Part shown: in pieces, positions 41,800-46,530 of the stretch
How the letters are laid out: each line of letters begins with the position of its first letter
Position numbering within the stretch: position 1 is the stretch's first letter
NCBI GenBank assembly: GCA_021776075.1
Contig: JAJFGQ010000086.1
Coordinates: 1 to 46,530, forward strand
DNA: 46,530 bases
Reading direction: 5' to 3'
DNA from: Alphaproteobacteria bacterium
Lineage (GTDB): Bacteria; Pseudomonadota; Alphaproteobacteria; Micavibrionales; Micavibrionaceae
Translations under genes and position numbers: made by a program
Notes under the pieces: generated by a model
Told to the model about the DNA's origin: nothing
The model's input: only the letters and a program-made list of their open reading frames with translations
Database searches by the model: none

Positions 41800-42513
41800 T
41801 TATGCTACTCTTCGTCCGGCTTTTTTGTTGGCGGGGACGGCGATGTCGATTTTGTCCGGGTAGTCGGTATTCGCGGCATCTTTCATGATCTGAACAAACT
41901 GTTCTTTTGTATTTCTCATTTTCAGGCGCGGATTATGTTCTTTTTCTTCACCGATTGTAGAACAGAGCATGGTCTTATAGTCATGACAGGGATAAACGAT
42001 TGTATCGTCTGGCAGGGTAAAAAGCTTCTCGCGCACGTTGTCAAACAAATCTTCGGAAGACCCTTCCATGAAGTCGGTGCGGCCGCAGCCTCGGATAAAC
42101 AGCGTATCGCCCGTGAAAACAGCGCCATCAATGACGTAGCAGGTGCTGCAAGGCGTATGGCCCGGGGTTTTAAGGGCTTTGATCGTGGTTTGTCCCAGAT
42201 GAATGTCTTCGCCGTCATTGATAAAGAAATCACCCCCGTCAACATGGTTCGTGGCGCCTTCGCCATAGACGATTTCAATCTCCGGCATGCGGTCCTTGAT
42301 TTGGGAGGCGGCGGTGATGTGATCAGCATGAATATGGGTTTCGAGTACGCGGGTTAGTTTGACGCCCATTTCTTCCATGAGTTTTAGGTCACGGTCCACA
42401 TGTTCCAGCACAGGGTCAATGATAAGCGCTTCCTTTGTCGCTTTATCGACGATGATGTAGCTCCATGTAAATGTTTCCGGATCAAGAACGGGGCGGACGG
42501 TATAGCTGCTCAT
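41800..42513 (-). CDS. Persulfide dioxygenase-like MBL-fold hydrolase (ETHE1 family)
   Basis: A 237-residue metallo-beta-lactamase-fold protein. The metal motif HIHADH is at 60-65, with TPGHTPCST, FTGDTLFIRGCGRTDF and YPCHDYK, which mark the ETHE1/persulfide dioxygenase group rather than glyoxalase II. It oxidises glutathione persulfide to sulfite using mononuclear Fe. AAAGGAGAC site. With the sulfide:quinone oxidoreductase 2.8 kb away, it suggests a sulfide-oxidation route, although the two are not in one operon. Confidence 0.9.
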   Translation of the reverse strand: MSSYTVRPVLDPETFTWSYIIVDKATKEALIIDPVLEHVDRDLKLMEEMGVKLTRVLETHIHADHITAASQIKDRMPEIEIVYGEGATNHVDGGDFFINDGEDIHLGQTTIKALKTPGHTPCSTCYVIDGAVFTGDTLFIRGCGRTDFMEGSSEDLFDNVREKLFTLPDDTIVYPCHDYKTMLCSTIGEEKEHNPRLKMRNTKEQFVQIMKDAANTDYPDKIDIAVPANKKAGRRVA

Positions 42514-42537
42514 GGTGTGTCTCCTTTTGTTATGATC

Positions 42538-44472
42538 TTACTTATAATAGTCTTCAAAAAGAAAAGCGAGTTGTTCGGCTCCGAATTTTGAAAGATGATC
42601 GTCATCGTAATAATAAAGCCTGTTGCCGTCACGTATTTTACAACGTGTTTCATCGCATAGAGCTTTATGAGGCCAAATAATCTGTACGCCCGTCTGGGTG
42701 GTAAGGTTCTCAAATATAGGAAATATATATTTTTGGTGTTGGAAATAGGTTGCCAGTTTTGGGCGTAAATCAGTATCAAGATTATAGAGCTCAGTCCGGA
42801 CGACAACAGAGGGTATGTTCTGGCTGTCATGCTCAACTTCAGGAATTTGTGCCAGAATGAGGACCTTTTTCCCCGCTTGTTCCAGTTGATTAATAATGCT
42901 TAGAAGCGAGATCTCTCTGAGGTCCAGTATTTTTCGGCGTTTTTCAGTTTTGCTTTCGTCTTTGCCATACCATCCGCGCAGGCGGTCTGCCCAGCGCTGG
43001 ACAAGGATCACGGTTTTGATGTGGTCAGCTTTGTTCAGGTAAGCCAAGGTTTTATCTGTGAGCGCGGTGCATTGTTTCTCACGTTGCAGTTCCGGGTAGA
43101 ATGAAGAAGGCATAAGGCAGCCATTTTGTGTGAGCAGTAAGCCTGTTGTTCCGTTCTGTTCCGCCAGTAATGCCAGAGCGGGGGCTATCGCCTGCGCGTG
43201 GGAGTCTCCCCATATAACAATGCTGGCTTGTGAATGATCATCAGTTGCACCGAATGTACGGCTTGTATTGGGTAAAGGATGGTTTTTTGCTGAGGGATAG
43301 CTATCGCCCATTGTAACGTCCAGAATCTGGAGCGTTTCCGGGTCGTATTTATAGGCGGCACCGTGTGTTTGCAGGAGAAACATCCCGCATCCTATAAAAA
43401 CCAGAATGCAGAGAGCTGCTCTTTGAAAGAGGGCGGTGCGTATCGGGATTATCTTTTTACGGCGAAAAGGTTGTTCGATGTACAGCCATGATAAGTAAGA
43501 GAGCGCGACGCAAGCCGTTATTAATATGAGCTTCATGGTGATAGATAAATCATCCAGAAAATAATATTGCCCGAAGATGAAAACGGGCCAGTGCCATAGA
43601 TAGAGGGAATAGGAGATTTTACCCATAAAAGTGAAGCCTTTGCGGCTAAGGAAGCTGTTGGCACCTGTTTCATTCGTATGTTGGCCTGTATATATGATGA
43701 GCGCTGTGCCCAGAGTGGGGAGTAGGGCGTAAAATCCGGGAAAGTATTTTTCGTCTATGGAGATCGCGCAACCGGTTATAATCAGGGCCATACCGCCCCA
43801 TGAAAAGAAATGGGTGATATGCTTGTTTTTGATGGACGGAATGCAATTGAGAGCCAGAAGGGACCCGGTGAGCAATTCCCACGCTCTTGCAGGCAGCATG
43901 TAAAAGGCGCTTTCCGGTGTATCTAAGGCTATGAAGGTGATGTTTGCTCCAAAGGAGAGCAGAAAGAGTACCGCGATGATGAGCTTTAGTTTTGAACGCG
44001 CAAAACGGTAACAGGCCATCATGATGAGCGGAAAGAATATGTAGAACTGTTCTTCAATGGCCAGCGACCATGTATGCAGAAGCGGCTTGAGATTGGCTGA
44101 TATATCAAAATAGCCGGCTTCCGACCAGAATAGAAAATTCGAGCTAAAGAGGGTTGTGGCGATAAGGCTTTTGCCAAAAGCCATGAGTTCTTCAGGCAGG
44201 AACAAAGCATAAGCGGCAAGGCTGGAGGCGAGAAGAACAGCCGTCAACGCGGGCAATATGCGCCGTGCCCGCCGCTCATAAAAATTCAGGAGAGAAAAAG
44301 TTTCGTTCTGAACTTCGGCATAAATGATTTTTGTAATCAGGTAGCCTGAAATGACAAAGAAGATATCAACGCCTGTATAGCCGCCAAAAGAGGCGTCGCC
44401 CAGAAAATGAAAGGCAATGACAAGCCAGACGGCAATCGCCCTTAATCCATCAATGTCTGCGCGGTAGGTCAT
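42538..44472 (-). CDS. Acyltransferase-3/SGNH (OafA-type) O-acetyltransferase
   Basis: A 644-residue membrane protein. The N-terminal half is acyltransferase-3 with about ten helices and the motifs RADIDGLRAIAVWLVIAFHF, GGYTGVDIFFVISGYLI and RRARRILPAL. The C-terminal half is a periplasmic SGNH domain with the GDSH nucleophile motif (IVIWGDSHAQAI) and a final D-x2-H near YYYDDDHLSKFG. Such fusions O-acetylate surface glycans such as O-antigen or peptidoglycan. ATG 44472; downstream of the structured RNA and terminator region at 44533-44655, so it probably has its own promoter in the 44473-44532 gap. Confidence 0.92.
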   Translation of the reverse strand: MTYRADIDGLRAIAVWLVIAFHFLGDASFGGYTGVDIFFVISGYLITKIIYAEVQNETFSLLNFYERRARRILPALTAVLLASSLAAYALFLPEELMAFGKSLIATTLFSSNFLFWSEAGYFDISANLKPLLHTWSLAIEEQFYIFFPLIMMACYRFARSKLKLIIAVLFLLSFGANITFIALDTPESAFYMLPARAWELLTGSLLALNCIPSIKNKHITHFFSWGGMALIITGCAISIDEKYFPGFYALLPTLGTALIIYTGQHTNETGANSFLSRKGFTFMGKISYSLYLWHWPVFIFGQYYFLDDLSITMKLILITACVALSYLSWLYIEQPFRRKKIIPIRTALFQRAALCILVFIGCGMFLLQTHGAAYKYDPETLQILDVTMGDSYPSAKNHPLPNTSRTFGATDDHSQASIVIWGDSHAQAIAPALALLAEQNGTTGLLLTQNGCLMPSSFYPELQREKQCTALTDKTLAYLNKADHIKTVILVQRWADRLRGWYGKDESKTEKRRKILDLREISLLSIINQLEQAGKKVLILAQIPEVEHDSQNIPSVVVRTELYNLDTDLRPKLATYFQHQKYIFPIFENLTTQTGVQIIWPHKALCDETRCKIRDGNRLYYYDDDHLSKFGAEQLAFLFEDYYK

Positions 44473-44532
44473 TGTTTTTCATATGCCATATATCTGTGTT
44501 ATAAAGCAGGGTAGAGCGACTATTAAAAAAGC

Positions 44533-44558
44533 AAACCCCCGCACGAAGGCGGGGGTTT
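44533..44558 (-). terminator. Strong terminator upstream of the acyltransferase gene
   Basis: AAACCCCCGC (44533-44542) pairs perfectly with GCGGGGGTTT (44549-44558). On the minus strand the stem is followed by GC then TTTTTT; the plus-strand tail is only TTTT. It therefore ends leftward transcripts coming from the 44673 gene or from the structured RNA. Confidence 0.85.
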
Positions 44559-44655
44559 TAACCTGCGCCGTGCTTAAGCTTGCTTTCGCTTTATTGCACG
44601 GCGGCTCTAAAATAAATTAGAGACAGAGACGTGGATCGCAATGAGAGCCACTGAC
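44533..44655 (-). ncRNA. Structured RNA candidate ending in a terminator
   Basis: Between the PemK-like gene and the acyltransferase, the minus strand holds three consecutive stems: CTCTAA/TTAGAG (44605-44622), a perfect CGCCGTGC/GCACGGCG (44566-44603) whose loop folds again around GCGAAAGC, and the terminator at 44533-44558. An alternative pairing, GGCTCT (44603-44608) with AGAGCC (44644-44649), would compete with the first stem, as in switching leaders. No ORF fits. It could be a small RNA, a 3'-UTR structure of the PemK gene or a repeat; no known RNA family recognised. Confidence 0.4.
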
Positions 44656-44672
44656 CCTTCAATTATGGAGAG

Positions 44673-45095
44673 CTATAGGTGTTTTGTCAAGTTTTGTAGC
44701 CCCATACCTCTCAGGACACACTTCTGTACTATGGTCAGATTATCGGCGCTTAGGGTGTGTTGGTAATAGTTTCTTGTCCCTGTTTTCTTACCGAAAGTTA
44801 CAAAATTTAATCTGTGGAAACCTACTGCGTTAACCATATCTCCTTTAACCCAAAGTCCATTACTGGTGTAATAGGGAGGCAGAGGTGGTTCAATATCTAT
44901 TTGTGCATGGTATTGCATAACATTTTTGGGCGGCGTGGTACTTAAAGCAACGACGGTTGATAATTTATGCCTAGACTTAATTTGTGGTGTAAGTACGACA
45001 ACTAGCCGTTCTTTTACCATTTCGGGAATCTGGAAGCCCTGAGAGAAATCACACCGTAGAATAGCACCTTTAGGTGGGTGATAATTTAAGGCCAT
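44673..45095 (-). CDS. PemK/MazF-like protein without a visible antitoxin
   Basis: A 140-residue protein of the PemK-like group: KGAILRCDFSQGFQIPEMVKERLVVVL corresponds to the PemK start (G.I...DF...P......R..VV), followed by LSTVVALSTTPP, WVKGDMVNAVGFHRLNFVTFG and a C-terminal TIVQKCVLRGMGLQNLTKHL. This longer form is frequent in Alphaproteobacteria. MazF-type toxins cut RNA; whether this branch does is not established. No antitoxin ORF was seen in the 184 nt upstream or downstream. ATG 45095 without a strong ribosome site. Confidence 0.75.
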   Translation of the reverse strand: MALNYHPPKGAILRCDFSQGFQIPEMVKERLVVVLTPQIKSRHKLSTVVALSTTPPKNVMQYHAQIDIEPPLPPYYTSNGLWVKGDMVNAVGFHRLNFVTFGKKTGTRNYYQHTLSADNLTIVQKCVLRGMGLQNLTKHL

Positions 45096-45279
45096 GGCTA
45101 ATTAATTCCAATAGGATAGTGTTCAATAGTTATGATCAGTGGTAATGGAATGCTTCACATTGTAAAGAGAGTGGATTTAAACAGATTTGATATAGACACG
45201 CAATGAATGGTTGTTAACCCTTAAATGAAGTTGACTCTATTGGCAGAGAATATACGGATACCATGCGCTAAAAAATAAG

Positions 45280-46530
45280 TCAGGCCGCTTTTTTCTTTTT
45301 CACTTCTTTAGATTTTTCCACGGGAGCAGGGGCTGGCGCTGTGTCCTCTTCCTGCTTATATTCCGTATTATGCTTGAAGAACCACTCATAGCCTTTCAGC
45401 ATGTAGTTCCAGTACATTATAGGAAGCCCGGTCGCTTTGACCCACCAGTACAGGCTGTGTTCTTTGCTCGGTGCAAGGAAAGAGAATGTCGGTGTCACTT
45501 TGCCGCCATAGATAAATTCAGCGAGTATTACCTTATTATATGATGTCGTTAACGGGCATGATGCATAGCCGTCATAGCCTTCCTCAATACTCTTTCCGGC
45601 AATCATGTTCAAAATGTTGCGTACAACGACCGGAGCCTGCTTACGAATGGCGGCGGCTGTTTTTGAACTTGGCGTTGAGCACACGTCGCCCAAACTAAAG
45701 ATATTTTTGAAGGCCACATGTTGCAGGCTATGCTGGTTGACATCGACCCAGCCTCCATCATTTGCCAGGGCGCTTTTTCTGATAAATTCAGGTGCGTCCT
45801 GCGGCGGCGTAACATGCAGTATGTCATAGTCAAAGTCGTGCTTTGTACCATCTGCGTCTTCAAATGTTGCTTTTTTCTTGTCCGCATCAATTGCTACCAG
45901 ATTGGTTTGGTGATGCCTGTCGATTCCGTAACGGCCCATCACTTTTTCCAGTGCTCTGGAAAAAGAGGGCACGCCAAACATTCCCGGAGTCTGGGTCATA
46001 AAATGTAAATCACAATCTTTTAAGATGTCTTTTTTGCGCAAATAATCTGCCGTAAGATAAGCAATTTTTTGTGGTGCGCCGGGACATTTTATGGGCATCG
46101 GTGGCTGGGTAAATAGAATTTTGGCCCCTTTTTGCAAGCCCTGAATGCATGTCCACGTATATTCTACGTAATCGGCAGAATAATTACTGCACACCCCGTT
46201 TTTGCCTAAGGATTCTTTCAGGCCTTTTATCTTGTCCCAGGACAAAACCAATCCCGGGCAGACAACCAGATAGTCATAGGTAAGGATAGTCCCGGATTTT
46301 AATGTCACGCTATTCTTTTTGGGATCAAAGGCCTGTGCGGAATCCTTTAGCCATGTCACACCCTTTGGGATCAAAGCTTTTTCCGGGCGCTTTGTTTTGG
46401 CTAGACTGTAAGCACCACCGCCTACTAACGTAAAAGCCGGCTGGTAATAATGGTCTTCCGAAGGTTCTACAATCGCAATGTCTAGCTCTTTTGCCTTGCG
46501 GCGCATTGATGCGGCCACTGTAATGCCAGC
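45280..46530 (-). CDS. Sulfide:quinone oxidoreductase-like flavoprotein (5' end outside window)
   Basis: At least 416 codons, with the frame open to the right edge (first residues AGITVAASMRRKAK, part of the FAD-binding Rossmann start), so the start codon lies beyond 46530. YDYLVVCPGL, FTQPPMPIKCPGAPQKIAYL, NIFSLGDVCSTPSSKTAAAIRKQ and PLTTSYNKVILAEFIYGG match SQR-type enzymes, including the redox Cys in KCPGAP. It oxidises sulfide and passes electrons to quinone at the membrane. The C-terminal tail is Pro/Ala/Lys-rich (APAPAPVEKSKEVKKKK). Partner of the persulfide dioxygenase in sulfide oxidation. Confidence 0.9.
   Translation of the reverse strand, partial: AGITVAASMRRKAKELDIAIVEPSEDHYYQPAFTLVGGGAYSLAKTKRPEKALIPKGVTWLKDSAQAFDPKKNSVTLKSGTILTYDYLVVCPGLVLSWDKIKGLKESLGKNGVCSNYSADYVEYTWTCIQGLQKGAKILFTQPPMPIKCPGAPQKIAYLTADYLRKKDILKDCDLHFMTQTPGMFGVPSFSRALEKVMGRYGIDRHHQTNLVAIDADKKKATFEDADGTKHDFDYDILHVTPPQDAPEFIRKSALANDGGWVDVNQHSLQHVAFKNIFSLGDVCSTPSSKTAAAIRKQAPVVVRNILNMIAGKSIEEGYDGYASCPLTTSYNKVILAEFIYGGKVTPTFSFLAPSKEHSLYWWVKATGLPIMYWNYMLKGYEWFFKHNTEYKQEEDTAPAPAPVEKSKEVKKKKAA

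Noticed and set aside
1-46530. CRISPR arrays, rRNA genes, integrase or transposase genes
   Set aside because: No regularly spaced direct repeats, no rRNA-like stretches and no ORF with recombinase motifs were found in the window.

Overview
The window is a chromosomal segment of an alphaproteobacterium of moderate G+C content. The evidence is gene content and order: ftsE-ftsX with DUF2125/PlsC/YdcF neighbours, a TIGR02302 (DUF4175) protein next to a small LptM-type lipoprotein and a TlpA thioredoxin, ubiG divergent from lysC with a HIG1-type small membrane protein, then a RodZ-like HTH protein, ispG, prfA, prmC, a DUF4167 protein and clpB. These families and this order are typical of Alphaproteobacteria. 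The genus cannot be fixed from sequence alone.

Layout. 1-784: a truncated PcfJ-like gene preceded by a 130-bp palindromic MITE-like element, both on the minus strand. 918-5401: a leftward, tightly overlapping operon (exported helical-repeat protein, ftsE, ftsX, YdcF-like, plsC, DUF2125). 5484-18185: core block of zinc-ribbon protein, TIGR02302 protein, lptM, tlpA, pentapeptide-repeat protein, HIG1 protein, ubiG, lysC, HTH/DUF4115, ispG, prfA, two small ORFs, prmC and DUF4167. 18218-28064: terminator, clpB, a lipoprotein, a MurC-like ligase, a cytoplasmic GH24 lysozyme with a peptidoglycan-binding-like N-terminus, a lipoprotein, an M17 aminopeptidase and a FabH-like synthase. 28185-33318: an accessory stretch with a short lipoprotein, a decayed aminoglycoside-phosphotransferase-like gene, an RNase AS-like exonuclease, tRNA-Ser(GCT) with an interrupted copy of its own 3' end, two unrecognised genes, and a second, inverted copy of the MITE plus PcfJ-like gene carrying a one-base frameshift in a G7 run. 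33301-36727: a leftward operon of an exported protein, a DUF4177-like protein, an internally duplicated membrane protein and a tandem TerD protein. 36843-46530: Rap1a/Tai-like protein, YraQ-type permease, two tandem paralogues of an unrecognised family, peroxiredoxin, persulfide dioxygenase, acyltransferase-SGNH protein, a structured RNA candidate with terminator, an orphan PemK-like protein and a sulfide:quinone oxidoreductase that runs off the right edge.

Functional links: division/envelope (ftsEX, RodZ-like, Mur ligase, lysozyme, TIGR02302); translation termination (RF1 and its methylase PrmC); sulfide and peroxide handling (sulfide:quinone oxidoreductase, persulfide dioxygenase, peroxiredoxin). 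The most unusual structure is the inverted pair of MITE plus PcfJ-like cassettes bracketing about 31.5 kb of mostly core genes. Other candidates for undescribed biology are the TerD operon, the tandem paralogues at 38-40 kb, the interrupted tRNA-Ser 3' copy and the structured RNA near 44.6 kb.
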